The notes below the pieces were generated by a model, which saw only the letters and a program-made list of their open reading frames with translations, had not been told where the DNA came from and made no database searches. A program made the translations under genes and the position numbers. From NCBI GenBank assembly GCA_015680685.1, contig MNCI01030115.1:230918-294917 (forward strand): a DNA stretch of 64,000 nucleotides, written 5' to 3'. Below are positions 22,088 to 32,809 of the stretch, one piece after another. Origin of the DNA: Gnetum montanum (Eukaryota; Streptophyta; Gnetopsida; Gnetales; Gnetaceae). Position 1 is the stretch's first letter. Every line of letters begins with the position of its first letter.

Positions 22088-23282
22088 ATGGCATCTAATA
22101 CGAAACAAGTTTAAGCACTAAATAGAGACGTGAAGAGCATGAAGTTTGCCTTTCAAATGATGGTTGCTCGGTTGGATGAAATCAGCGCAAAGGTAGACAG
22201 AAATACCAGTCCTAGCCATATTCCAACACATGAAGGTGATGAGCATGCACATTCAAAGGAAGAAGTTTCACAACCAAGTAGAGAAGGAGCAGATGAAGAG
22301 GAAGGACAATCCAACTATGGGAATATAGGAACCCATTAGGCAACGATTCCAATGGAAGGGAATCCTATTCCTCGTATGAGTTCCAAGAGCTCCAATGGTG
22401 GTGAATACTTCTTCTCCAAGTAAGCTTGACAAGGAAGATGAAGCAAGGCTTGCTAGAGCATTCAAACATGGTTCAAGACTTCCATATGTGGAGTTGAAGA
22501 TTTTAACAGTGTAGATGGCTCCAATGCTTTTGCAAGTTGGCTGAAGGTACTTGAGAAGCATTTCCAATTGGAAGAGGTACCGAATAACTTGAGGGTACCC
22601 ATCACTAAATCCTGATTAGAAGGTATGGTTTCTACTTGGTGGGAAAAGAAGTCCCAAGGTTATGAAAGACGAAACGATCAACCCATCAGAGATTGAGATC
22701 TGATGAAATACAGGTTGACAAGAAAATTTGAACGGTCTCGTCAAAGACAAGCGACCATTATGAAGTTAAAACTCCTAAGGCAAGGTGATAGGGATGTCAG
22801 AGAATTCTACATCGAATTTTGTGATCTATTCCATCAAGCTAAAGTAAACTAGGAGGAGTATGAACAGGCTTCAATCTTTTTAGGAGGTCTCAAGATGGCG
22901 TACTAGTAGGAATTGTCTTTTTATGAGCCACAAACTCTTGATGAGGCTTATGATCTAGTACTCAAGGTTGAAAAGAAATTAAGTGGATTTGGAAACAAGA
23001 GCAAACAAACTTCCAAGGAGAAGGAGAAGGGATCCAAATCTAAAAGGGGATCCAAGCCCAAATCTAAAGACAAAGATGGCAACCATGACAAGAGGACTAA
23101 AAGAGACAATGAGAAGAACAAGGCAAAGGTTAAGGCAACAGCTCATCCAAAATTCAATGCTTCAAGCATGGAGAATGGAGACACAAGCAATGGGAATGCC
23201 ACTTCACGAGGAAACCAAAGGCAAAGATGTGCAAACCATGGAGGTGGAGGAGACATCAAGCCAAAGTCTTCAAAGAGGTAAT
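22088..23282 (+). pseudogene. Gypsy gag remnant
   Basis: Gag forms the particle and packages RNA. A start at 22088 gives MASNTKQV followed by a stop, then an open stretch (DVKSMKFAFQMMVARLDEIS). The retrotransposon gag domain is seen in shifted frames at about 22475-22930: SRLPYVELK, LEGMVSTWWEKKSQGYE, REFYIEFCDLFHQAKVN and LSFYEPQTLDEAYDLVLKVE. A basic K/S/D-rich tail follows to 23280. The expected zinc knuckle is not obvious. At least four stops or shifts. Confidence 0.8.
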
Positions 23283-23975
23283 CCTAATGCTCCAAAAATT
23301 GAGGAAGCTTCTGAATTAAATTCATGTGCATTCATGGGGAATGTGAATAGAGGATCTCATCCTAATAGAAAACTATTATTTTGGATTTGGTCTAGATGTT
23401 TGCTTAGTGAGGAATGGGTTCATGTTTTGATTGATGGGAAGCCCCAGAAAACGTTATTTCTTCTAGGGCAGTTGCTAGATTGGGTTTGGTAACTAATCCT
23501 CATTCTAGACGATATAAAGTGCATTGGTTGTCCAGAGACTTTTCCCAAGAGGTAAGGGAACAACGTACTTTAAAATTTAAAATTAGAAGTTTTCATGAGG
23601 ATGTGAAGTGTGATGTGCTTCCAATAGATTATGTTGATGTAATTCTTGGTAGACCTTGGAATTTTGATAATGGTGCTCAATTTGATGGAGCAAAAAATGT
23701 GTGGAGAGTAGCTAAATCTGATGGAATCAATGAGTTGATTCCCATGACAACTAAACAAGTGAGGCAACAAAGCTCACTTAATGCTTCCTTAATCCTTCTA
23801 GGATAGAGGGAATACATTAAGGAACATGATGAAACATGTTTTGGTTTTGTTGTTGTGACAACAGTTGCTACTAACCATGATGATGTGCAAGTTGAACTTC
23901 CCATAGGCATGCTAAGCTTGAAAAAGAAATTTCCAAAGGTGTTCAAGGAGGAAGATGAAAGGTCTAGTAAATTAG
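23283..23975 (+). pseudogene. Gypsy aspartic protease remnant
   Basis: The retropepsin-like region is recognised from VDVILGRPWNFDNGAQFDG (about 23635-23690), the family's ILGRPW motif, and upstream substrate-binding sequence from 23480. The active-site DSG segment upstream (near 23400) is damaged; LIDGKP is all that is visible. It continues into LPIGMLSLKKKFPKVFKEE, the linker that normally leads to reverse transcriptase, and stops near 23985. No RT, RNase H or integrase follows. Confidence 0.75.
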
Positions 23976-24549
23976 AGATCAATTAGAAAAGGAGTTCTCA
24001 ATCATCTCTTATTGAGCAAGGGAGTGCTCAATACTCAAAAGTTTTAGAAGAAGGAACCAAAAGATAAAGGGACCCAAGGGATCTTCACAGTCCAAGATGG
24101 TGTATGTTGTTGATCTAGGAGAGTTCCTACCTCATAAGTTATGGGAGGTGAAAGATCAAGGCCCAAAGGAATGGCAAAGATCAAGGGACTTCTTCAAGAA
24201 GGATCAAGGGCATCACTAGAGGGTATGATACTCATTCTTTGTGCAATTGTTCTATACCTTGTGGCAAGGGAAAGAAGATTCTTTGCCAAGTTGAGGTTAT
24301 CTCATGAGAGAGAGGTGAGTCCTTTAGCCAAGGTATGTGGAAGAATGATTGCTATGATGATCAATCTAATGTTCAACCTATGGAGGAGAATTTACCCTTG
24401 AGTTGGTACCTCCAAAGTGGGTTGAAGAAGTTGTTGATAATTCCTTTGTAGAGGAGAAACCAAGGGAGTGGGAGACTCCTACGTGAAATCTTGAATTTTT
24501 AAGCTTTGATGAGATTGAACAGCCACATGTTAAAGATCAAGTTGAACCA
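23976..24549 (+). other. Spacer of the pol-less Gypsy element
   Basis: No known domain. Fragments translate as SKMVYVVDLGEFLPHKLWEV (about 24092) and EENLPLELVPPKWVEEVVDN (about 24382-24440), in the frame of the following reading frame or close to it, so this may be the decayed first half of the same unknown protein. Confidence 0.45.
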
Positions 24550-25137
24550 ATGATGGATAGGAGAAGCCATGAAGAGGTATGTGAGTATAAGCTTTACCTT
24601 GCAAATGGCAGTAATGTCTCTTATGTGGAAACTAGTGTGTTGGATTCTAGTTTTTCACTTCAATGTGGTAGTGGTTTGCTCCATTGTGATGATGAGCACC
24701 ATGATCATTGTGGTGATTTTGATGAAGATGTGAGTAATGTTGTGCATGATGGAAACAATGTAACTTTTGATGCCACTGTTGGTAAGAGCAAGACTAATAG
24801 TGGTAATATGTCTGATTTTGTATTTGATAATGATGGCTATAGTAGTAGTCATAATGAGAAGATCATTATTGATGTAGGTATAGACATTGATCGTGATGAA
24901 ATTGATTGTCTTGGCTGTGAAACGGATGGACAGCATGAAGGCAATCTACATTGTGATTTTGATGGTGGAGGAAGGATGAGTGAGAGACTTCCCAACACCA
25001 AGAAGACAAATGCTGAATTTTCTTGCCATAATTCTTTTCATGTTGCTATTGGCAAAAGCCTATTTGACATGAATTATGGGTTTTGTCCAAAGATGGTGGA
25101 CACTTTGAAGAACTTTGATGCTGAAGCTCAACTTTGA
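24550..25137 (+). CDS. Intact 195-codon reading frame of unknown function
   Basis: I do not recognise a family. The predicted protein is acidic and unusually rich in Asp, His, Cys, Ser and Gly, with clusters such as LHCDDEHHDHCGDFDEDVS and IDVGIDIDRDEIDCLGCETD, which would suit metal binding or simple-sequence drift. There is no signal peptide or membrane segment. The frame is open in an element whose gag and protease are broken, and translation-like sequence continues upstream to a stop near 24486. The stop codon is supplied by the adjoining LTR fragment, so the C-terminus is probably truncated by a deletion. It may be a captured or element-specific accessory protein; a chance open frame in repetitive GAT-rich sequence remains possible. 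Confidence 0.45.
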   Translation: MMDRRSHEEVCEYKLYLANGSNVSYVETSVLDSSFSLQCGSGLLHCDDEHHDHCGDFDEDVSNVVHDGNNVTFDATVGKSKTNSGNMSDFVFDNDGYSSSHNEKIIIDVGIDIDRDEIDCLGCETDGQHEGNLHCDFDGGGRMSERLPNTKKTNAEFSCHNSFHVAIGKSLFDMNYGFCPKMVDTLKNFDAEAQL

Positions 25138-25247
25138 ATAATTGAAGATAGATAGTTTTTTTGTTTTCTAACAAATTAATTTTCTTTTCGTAATATCTAG
25201 ATTTAGTATTGGAAAGTGATTAATTATTGCAGTGAACCTCCTCCACA
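25138..25247 (+). mobile_element. Stub of the 3' LTR
   Basis: The last 110 bp match the end of the 5' LTR (21880-21989): both read AATATCTAGATTTAGTATTG-like sequence, GTGATTAATTATTG and a terminal CTCCA(A)CA. Most of the 3' LTR and any polypurine tract are missing, so a deletion joined the reading frame directly to U5. Confidence 0.8.
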
Positions 25248-25313
25248 TTTGCATGCCAAACTCTTGCAGCTTTGTTCCATAAAGTCACAAAGAGATTGCC
25301 AACAGTTTGTTTA

Positions 25314-25393
25314 GCATTGTGTGATCCACAAAAAGGATCCACAGTAAAGTTGTGCATTGTGTGATCCACAAAAAGGATCCACAGTCAAGTTGT
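25314..25393. repeat. 40-bp tandem duplication
   Basis: Two head-to-tail units, 25314-25353 and 25354-25393, differ at one base (GTAAAG versus GTCAAG). Each contains GATCCACAAAAAGGATCCAC, itself a partial inverted repeat around a BamHI site. Confidence 0.9.
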
Positions 25394-28040
25394 GTTAATT
25401 GAGTGTGGGAGTTACTATAAGGTTGTTTTGATGCGATGCAACTATTTGTAAATTCAGTTAAATGGATAATAAAGAGGAGATTGTTCTTGCCAACATATTT
25501 CACTCTGTTCTTTTTATGGTCTCAATTGTTAATTGTAAGATTGTAATAATAAAAAGACGATTTTCAGATCAACTGGAGTTCAAGTTATCTACGGATCCTC
25601 ACCAACATATCAATCAAAATATAGTGTATACTCCAAAAAAATAATAATAGTTCATTGGTAATACTCACTTAGCTTAAAGATCTAATAAGTATCGCTGCTT
25701 AAACTTCAGGAATGATAAGATGATTAGCTATATTTCAAATTTCAAATAACATAAAAAAGTTTCCCTAGAATGTTAGTAAAATTTCACGTGTGTTTATAAA
25801 TAGTCACCGGACATAAGCATTATTTGAATTAAACCTATGCAGTCCCTCAAAACTCAGATATTACAAGATACTCCATTTAAAGTATTCATGCAGTGTAAGC
25901 AAGAGGGAACATAAGTTGATTTCTATGGTGTTTCTTACAAAATCTTTATTGCATTCTGAAACAAACTACCAGAGACAACTCAATTAATTGAACAAACAGC
26001 ATTAAGACACTTTTAGCCGTAAAAAATTGTGCAATCTTCCAGAACTTTGTCACTTACAAAGCATGTAATTAGCATCACATCACTTATTCAAGGGGTTTCA
26101 AAATAGCAGGAAACTAGTTATTTAAGTCTTAAGAATCATCTCCTGGAGGTACAACAGATGCTAGGTATTCCAACAAGCATATCAATCCCACGGGACAGTT
26201 TGCAGATTCTCTCAAGTGTCAAATTAGCAAGCTAGAACAAGAATTTGATAGAAACATTAGTGGAATCAGGTGACTTAAGAATGGCTGAAGTTTGGTAAGG
26301 CATAACAAGCTATCTTTGATTTAACAGTTGATGAATCTATAAAATAAAAATGGATCATCACCCAAAGCTTCAATGCTTATCCCACCAACTAGTCACACTT
26401 GAACCCATGTTTTCAGACCATCATTTCAAATGATGGTGACTTGATGAATCAATAGAATAGAACATAGTAAATCATGAAAAATAAAAGTTATGTCAACACA
26501 AACAGCCCTAAAATAAACAAAATAAGAAACAAATGAAAACATGAAATACATCACAAAATAATAAGAAACAAGTTTAGCCAGAAGCAGAGCAATAAAAGGG
26601 CTGTGGAATTAAGGATTCAAAAATTAATGATAGTGTAATGGGCGTTACTGAATCTGCAGAATACAACTTAGCAAAACATCAACCATTTATTATAGTTACA
26701 ACCATTCACTCAAAAGGTTCCAAAAGTGATTATTCCAATAACAAAATGGACGAATCCTAAACCATGTAAATAAAATAAAATAGAGTTCATCTGCATCCCT
26801 AAAAAGAACAAAATGAAAAATAAGAAAAAAAAATACTGAATGAAGGAGAAAGCCTTTAAGTTTATCCAGAATCAGAGTAGTAAAAGTCCTACAGAGCTCT
26901 AAAGCTTGGGAAAACGACGAAAATGTCATTAACATTACAAAACTTACTCTGCATGATACAACATATCAATAAAAAATCAGCTATTTATTATAGTTACAAC
27001 CTTTCACTCAAAGTTTTAATAGGTGCTTATCCCAACAACAAAATGATTTCACATTGTAAAAATAATCAAGCACTCAGCAATTTCGCGTTAGAAGTTGCAT
27101 ATGAATAGCCAAAGTTTAACAAGAAACAAGCCTGAAAATATCATCCCATCCTTAAAATTGCAAACTAATAGGAACTGAAAAAGAAACCAATGTGAATAAG
27201 ATGAAAATTGATATTTTCCAATTCCATTTTCATCAGGAGGAGAATGAAAATAAGTACTATTTAATAAATGCTTGAGATGATAAAGTAACTCGCTCCCCTT
27301 TAACTAAAAACTGTAGAATAGACCGAAAGAAGAGAGGGGGAAAAAATCATTGCACATCATGATCACCTTATGCATAGAAATTTAGTGATGCGGATGGAGT
27401 TCATACTAACTTGGCTTAAAAATAAGAATAAAGATTGAAACACAAGTCTGGTTTCTGAGTCCGTTTTTACAAATGCAAATGTCAATGTATTGTGCAGAAA
27501 AATGCAATGGCCTGATGACCGTTTGACCCTGCACAAAACAAAACGATAAAGCAAAAGCTGCTACGCGTTTCCAAGATTTGGTCGGCAACTCGCTCGCGCA
27601 CAAGAATAATAAATAATTTAAGGTGGCAATTTTTCTATATTTTGCAATTAAGCTATTGAGCATAAAGTGATTACCAAAACGGGTTCGCTCCTTAAAATTA
27701 ATTCGTGAATCTTGTATTTTTCTACGAAAAAAGGATTTTAAGAATCTAAGTCGTCCGAAAAAAGATTTTTAAATCGTTCGTAGGAAATTCCATTTTCGTC
27801 TTGAGCCTCTTTTTAACAACTCTAGGGCTCTACAATTAACAAAATTCAGAAAAAGCTTTCAAGGAGAAATTTTAACAATGGCAAATAAATTTACATTTTT
27901 GAACAGCATTAAACATGACTTGAGTTTTCAAATCAAGAGTCTTTACTACTAACCTAATTCTTCATTGTTTTGGACAAGAAGATGATTTCAACTTTGGAAG
28001 TTTCTATGCTGCCCAATTGTTTGTTTCTTTTGTTGGCTCT
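25394..28040. other. Gene-free AT-rich stretch
   Basis: I see no supportable gene, LTR or LINE. A CpG-richer patch at 27570-27600 and 27770-27800 could mark a promoter or first exon, for instance of the QTRT1-like gene on the minus strand, but no matching coding sequence was found. It contains the imperfect duplication listed at 26470-27050. Confidence 0.5.
26470..27050. repeat. Imperfect tandem duplication, about 290-bp unit
   Basis: The blocks 26567-26600 and 26858-26890 (AAGTTTAGCCAGAAGCAGAG versus AAGTTTATCCAGAATCAGAG) and 26680-26750 and 26977-27047 (ATTTATTATAGTTACAACC..) recur 291-297 bp apart. The intervening parts have drifted. Confidence 0.6.
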
Positions 28041-28173
28041 TAAGGGGGTTGTTGGAACCTCGAAATTGTTGTAATATAGGCATACCCCAAAATGTATAGT
28101 CCAATTATAATTTAGAATTGAACCCATGACCTAAAAGATTTCAAATCCCAAGTTTTACCACTAGGCTAACACC
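28041..28173 (-). mobile_element. tRNA-derived SINE, minus strand
   Basis: On the minus strand it begins GGTGTTAGCCTAGTGGTAAA, a polymerase III A-box-like start, has a B-box-like GGGTTCAATTC 30 bp on, and ends with ACCTCG/GTTCCAACAACCCCC-type sequence shared with the copies at 28218-28490 and 30803-30960. Confidence 0.65.
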
Positions 28174-28217
28174 TTATTATGTTTGTTTTCTTTTCTTTTT
28201 TTTCTTTTTTTTTTTTT

Positions 28218-28490
28218 GGTTAGCTCTTAGTCGTTTAAGGGGGTGTCAAACCCCAAAAAAATCAATAATAATGTTAAANTCTTAGTGGTTTAAGGGGGTG
28301 TCAAACCCCAAAAAAATCAATAATAATGTTAAAGAAATTCAACGTATTTCAAATCGTCCTAATTTAGAGGCTCAAGTCATGGGTTTAATTCTGATGGGCA
28401 ATGCTAACTTATATAAAGTTCTAATTAGATCATATATCTTAGGCTGTACCTATGTTTCACTTATTTCAAGTTCCAACACCCCCTAAAGAA
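28218..28490 (+). mobile_element. tRNA-derived SINE, plus strand, with assembly duplication
   Basis: Plus-strand copy of the same SINE: GGTTAGCTCTTAGTCGTTTAAG (A-box region) at 28218, GGGTTTAATTC (B-box) at about 28380, and the 3' end AAGTTCCAACACCCCC at about 28470. It is interrupted by the single n at 28279, around which 54 bp are duplicated. The real element is therefore about 55 bp shorter than shown. Confidence 0.65.
28225..28333. other. Assembly join: 54-bp overlap duplicated around one n
   Basis: Bases 28225-28278 and 28280-28333 are the same sequence except for one base (TCG versus TGG), separated only by n at 28279. This is what two contigs with an unmerged overlap look like. Confidence 0.85.
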
Positions 28491-28719
28491 AAGGCCCAAC
28501 AGTTTTTGGGGATGCCCTTTCAGGTTTTCATCATTACAACCAATCCTAAAAAATCTTCCCTCAATGGTAGGAAAAGGATTGGGTCTTGCTCTTATTCAAA
28601 GGTACCTCATGGATTTTAACTTCTTACTAAAGGATTTCTTGTCTAAAAACTCTGTAAAGGAAAAAGAATACATCAATCATACATAAAGAACAAATAGCAA
28701 TACAAGTTGAAAGTTTCCT

Positions 28720-30790
28720 ATCCTTGAGTCTTCAAAACAAAACAAAATATTAATATTGTAGAAAACAAATTAATTGTTTAGCTTTCATTGCAAGCTTTTT
28801 TGCTTGGAGTGTAACATCTTTGAGAATATGGTATATGACACCTAAAAAGATGTCATAGTTATGCTCTTACAGCTGGAAAATAACTTCACACACAAGCTTC
28901 CATATAGAGTAGAGAACAAGTGATCAAAGACAATTCCAATTACAAAAAAAATGAAGTAGACAAAGTAGGTTGATCACCAAGAATGACTTCATTGATGCTT
29001 GGTTGAATGTTGTTATAAATTCCATATGTCTATTTTTAAGCACGCTAAGCAACAAGCCACTCAAAAAAACATAAAAAAATGATTCTTCACTTTTATAAAG
29101 AGGACATTGAGGAAAACATTTTTCCACATGTTTAAGATGAGTGTTGATATGAAGATATGGATGAATAACACACCATAAAAAATATGAATTTTAGGAAATG
29201 TAAGAGGTCTCCAAATATATTTTATTTTCCTTATACAAAAGTGCAATGATAATTGCATTTCAATTTATTATAAATAAAACCATTCTTTATGATAATCTCA
29301 TAAGCAACTTTAGAATAAAAAGGAGAAACATATCTACCATCCTTTCAAAAAATATCTGGAAAAGTCTAATACAAATTATTGTTAACTTTAAATGAAATCT
29401 TAAGATTTGAAATTAAATTTTCAAAATTCTTTTTCCTCTTTCTATTCAAACAATAGAGGCTAAAAGCTTCATTCTAAGTAATCCATCTATCATGCATACA
29501 CAAACAAGAAATTGTAGTGATACCAAATCTACTCCAAGTGGTCCATAATCTAGATGCATTAGCAACTCAAGCTCCTTCATTAAAAGGAGGCCACCATGGC
29601 TAATTTACTTAAGCATATCTTCTGAAATTGTAATATGACTATAATTTCAATATTTACTATGTTTGCACTATGTCTTCTAAATTTGTTTAAGAATTAGAGA
29701 ACTAGGAATAGAAATGACCTAAGGAAAAAAAATAGTGAAGAAAGTTATTAGAAAACTAGATGTTATCATTTTTAGTTTTTTCTTGCACAAGTTTGTTTCT
29801 TAAAAGGAGCATCCAAACATCATCTTCATTAATGCACTTTATAATCTATTTTGCTACAAGTAAGTAAAATACCCTAGTTATAATAATTAGTGAGGCCAAG
29901 TTCTCCATCTTTCTTACTACTAGTGCAAATATCCCAAGCAACTCTAGGAAAACCTTTTCTATGTTGCTTAGCAAACCAAAGAAACTAAGGAATAATATGA
30001 TTAATTCTCTCATGAGAAGTTTCAAAAGGATCCCAACAACTAGAGTAATAAACATAAGTTGATTGAAGCATTTTCTTACTAATTAAAACTTTGCTAACAA
30101 GGGTAAGCTTTTTTTGTCTTTCCATTTATCAAGTTTCTTTTCAATTTTATCAATCACATAATTCCATAAAATAGTAAGATTGGGCGTAGAAAAATGTATC
30201 CCTGAAATTTTGAAGACAAAATCTTTTTTCAAGATTTTCCAAGGCTTGAGAATAATCTACTCATCAACATGATCATTACAATAAATAGCTGATTTTTGCC
30301 AATTGATCCAAGAGCCGCATAACATGCAGTAATCCTCCACTCTAGCTAAAGAGTATTGATATGTTGTAGAAAATTATTTATCATAAAAAAAAAAGAATCA
30401 TATGCAAAGTGCATGTTAAGCAATTATGTATCTTGATCATCAATTGAAATTCCTTTATGGATCATAGTGTGGATTATGTCAAAGAAAATTTAGAGTAATA
30501 ATAAAAAGATAGGGAGCTAAAGAACAACCTTGACAAATTGACCGCTGAAGAGAAAATGATGAACTTAATCCAAAATTAGTAGAAAATTAATCATTAGCAT
30601 TGATGAGAAAGATGTGAACAAGTCGAATAAAATAATCACAAAATCCTAATTTATAGAGACAAGAAATAATGAAATTCCATTCAATTTTATCATAAGCTTT
30701 GGCAAAATCTAAATAAAAGCATCGTGATGTTTTAACATTTGAAAATCTTCAAAGTAGGGGCTATCACAAAGCCTCACATTGTGTCCATTA
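28720..30790 (-). pseudogene. Decayed LINE ORF2, minus strand
   Basis: On the minus strand the reverse transcriptase is readable at 30720-30480: LDFAKAYDKIEWNFI (block with the first catalytic Asp) and, after stops, QRSICQGCSLAPYLFII. The YADD-type box is lost. Further on, 29260-28930 gives KCFPQCPLYKSEESFFYVFL, a zf-RVT remnant with its CPLC-like pair. No A-tail or target duplication is clear. It is much older than the LINEs at 9-20 kb and looks like a different subfamily (AT-rich). Confidence 0.75.
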
Positions 30791-30802
30791 CCATTGCTAA
30801 TT

Positions 30803-30960
30803 TAGGGGGGTTTGTTGGAACCCAAAATAATTGAAATATAGGTGTAGCCCAAGACATATAGTAAAATTAGAACTTTATAACTCAACATGATCTACTAGAA
30901 TTAAACCTATAAATTGGAGCTTCCAAAGTAGGAGTCTTACCACTTGGCTAATGGTTCATT
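30803..30960 (-). mobile_element. tRNA-derived SINE, minus strand
   Basis: Minus-strand start CCATTAGCCAAGTGGTAAGA (A-box), GGTTTAATTCTAG (B-box), and a 3' end reading GGGTTCCAACAAACCCCCC at about 30800-30815 on the complement, in common with the copies near 28.1 kb. It is cut on the right by a Gypsy LTR at 30966. Confidence 0.65.
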
Positions 30961-30965
30961 GTTAC

Positions 30966-31796
30966 TGATGAGTCACGATATCGAACCCTCAATATTGGGT
31001 ACGCAATATCAGAGATGCCAAAGCGATATCGAACATGCGATGTTGAAACCTATCTCATTGCCTATAAATAAGAGACAGTAACACTTGGTTTTGGCATTAG
31101 TTTTTAGTCCCTTAGCTGAACTCTTGTAGTTTTTCTTTTCTAGAGTTAGAATTATTTTTGAGTTCCTGCAATAGGAGTCATAAAGTGAACAAATCTTTAT
31201 TCGAGCATTGTGTACCTAAGCACACCTTGTGTCCAAAAATAAAGACGAACTTTGTGATAAACCTTGCAACATTCAAAATAGTTTATTTATTGCATTTAAT
31301 GTTATTTGCAGTTATTTAACGCTTTGATTAGTTAATTATGTTGTTTTTATAGAATTATTAATTTTCAACAAGTAAGCACACTTAGCACGACCACTTCAAG
31401 CATATATGGAACACTTGGTAACCCAGTAACGACTAGCGTTTGGTAATCCCAGTAGTGTTACACTAGTTTAGGATGTGTCCGGAAAGTGGGAACAGATGCT
31501 GGTGTTAGGACTAGTTAGAGAATAGTTAATTAGTTAAATCAAATTAGTTATTAAATTACCTCATCTATCTCCTTTAAGCATTAAGAACATAAAACATAAA
31601 ATAATAAAAATCACATACATCGAGTTTACTTAACCATACAATTAAGCCTTACAAGTAAGCTTGGGAAGACAACAATCACATAACTCATCCTTGTTCTGTG
31701 TAAGTGCATAAGCACTTAATCCTTGGAGTTCGACCAAATCACACATGAACGCTTGTATTCGTATGGTTGGACATAGGAGTAGCTCACCGCTCATCA
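30966..31796 (+). mobile_element. 5' LTR of TGATGAG-family Gypsy element
   Basis: 831-bp LTR from TGATGAGTCACG to GCTCATCA. U3 carries GATATC-type sites at 30977, 30991, 31005, 31025 and 31039 (spacing 14, 14, 20, 14). TATAAATA at 31065-31072 is the likely promoter TATA box. The primer site follows at 31797. Confidence 0.9.
31065..31072 (+). promoter_or_regulatory. LTR TATA box
   Basis: TATAAATA, found at the same place in the other LTRs of the family (CTATAAATAAGAG context), 20-35 bp after the 14-bp repeat array. Confidence 0.6.
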
Positions 31797-31816
31797 TTGG
31801 CGTCATTGCCGGGGAC
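31797..31816 (+). promoter_or_regulatory. Primer binding site, tRNA-Asp type
   Basis: TTGGCGTCATTGCCGGGGAC directly follows the LTR. It is one or two changes from the TGGCGCCGTTGCCGGGGA site that pairs with tRNA-Asp in Athila/Tat-type Gypsy elements. Confidence 0.8.
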
Positions 31817-31930
31817 GGTGCTAGCTATCTAGATTAGTTATATCATACAAGATCACTGTAACAAGGTATTACTAATATATCTTTCAGAAAAAGAAATTAA
31901 ACTCAATTAACTCACACACAATTCACAACA

Positions 31931-32809
31931 ATGTCTCTTTCACAAGACAATGATAACACAACATCTAGCGAGGCAATTCATTGGAGAACCAATGAAGAAG
32001 TTTGGGGCACTCAATCTTATGCAAGAGTTTCATATGTTCATAAACATCCCAATGATACTCAAGCACTTTTGTCATCCAACTTAGACATCTCTAGTAAAGA
32101 TGGAACATCCCCTAGAACAAGGGGGCCCGTAAGGCCTAGGACCTTCTCAATAATTAACAAGAATTTATCCAGGGATGATTGGAAGACTTACAAAAGTCAT
32201 GACGAGTCTTCTAGTTCTTCCTCTTCCTCTACTCCTTCGATGTCAGGTTGTGATAGGAATGACCATCTTTCAAGGGGTCAGCATAGAAGTAAAAATCAAG
32301 CCCATGGGCAAAGTCAGAAACGCCAACATGAACGAAGACAACATTGTCCCAACTTACAATTTCATAACCTACCTAGTGACAATGAACCCCTGCTAGCCAC
32401 TAAGAGCCTAATGTATATACAAGAGGCTGTTCAAATATCCTGCAAGCATCGCAAGGAAAGCTGTTTACCCAGGCTTGATTTAAATAACTTTTCCAAGTTT
32501 TCAGGTGACTATGATTTAGATCCACAACATCATCTACAAGCCTTCTACGATGCCTTTGTATGGAACAATATTGATAATGGATGGCAAAAACTTAACCTCT
32601 TTCCTATGACACTCGTTGGCCAAGCAAAAGTATGGTACAAGTCCTTAAAATCAAAATCAATTCGATGTTGGCCAACAATGGTCGAACTCTTCAATGAAAG
32701 ATATCAAACCTATGCAAGAGCGTCAACCTTAAGGAGACAAATCCAAGAGTGGAAACAAGGGCAACATGAACCCTTGGGCATGGCCTTAGAAGATATTACT
32801 CTTTGTTAA
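31931..32809 (+). CDS. Gypsy gag, open 292-codon N-terminal part
   Basis: An open frame starting MSLSQDND, 134 bp after the LTR. A variable Ser- and Arg-rich N-terminal part (residues 1-150) is followed by the retrotransposon gag domain: LDLNNFSKFSGDYDLDPQHH (about residue 180), WQKLNLFPMTLVGQAKVWYK (about 218) and MVELFNERYQTYARASTLR (about 247). The frame ends at 32809 because of a shift: the family continuation (CHLMDGLRNETRETLGMYA) is in another frame from 32810. Truncated gag, so unlikely to be functional. Confidence 0.85.
   Translation: MSLSQDNDNTTSSEAIHWRTNEEVWGTQSYARVSYVHKHPNDTQALLSSNLDISSKDGTSPRTRGPVRPRTFSIINKNLSRDDWKTYKSHDESSSSSSSSTPSMSGCDRNDHLSRGQHRSKNQAHGQSQKRQHERRQHCPNLQFHNLPSDNEPLLATKSLMYIQEAVQISCKHRKESCLPRLDLNNFSKFSGDYDLDPQHHLQAFYDAFVWNNIDNGWQKLNLFPMTLVGQAKVWYKSLKSKSIRCWPTMVELFNERYQTYARASTLRRQIQEWKQGQHEPLGMALEDITLC

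Noticed and set aside
27360-27860. CpG-richer patch as possible first exon of QTRT1 on the minus strand
   Set aside because: A short ATG frame ending at a GT donor exists (27363-27400), but it does not match the enzyme N-terminus and its phase is not convincing.
28130-28173. tRNA gene on the minus strand
   Set aside because: A- and B-box-like sequences are present but no cloverleaf can be formed and the 3' part is shared with other SINE copies.
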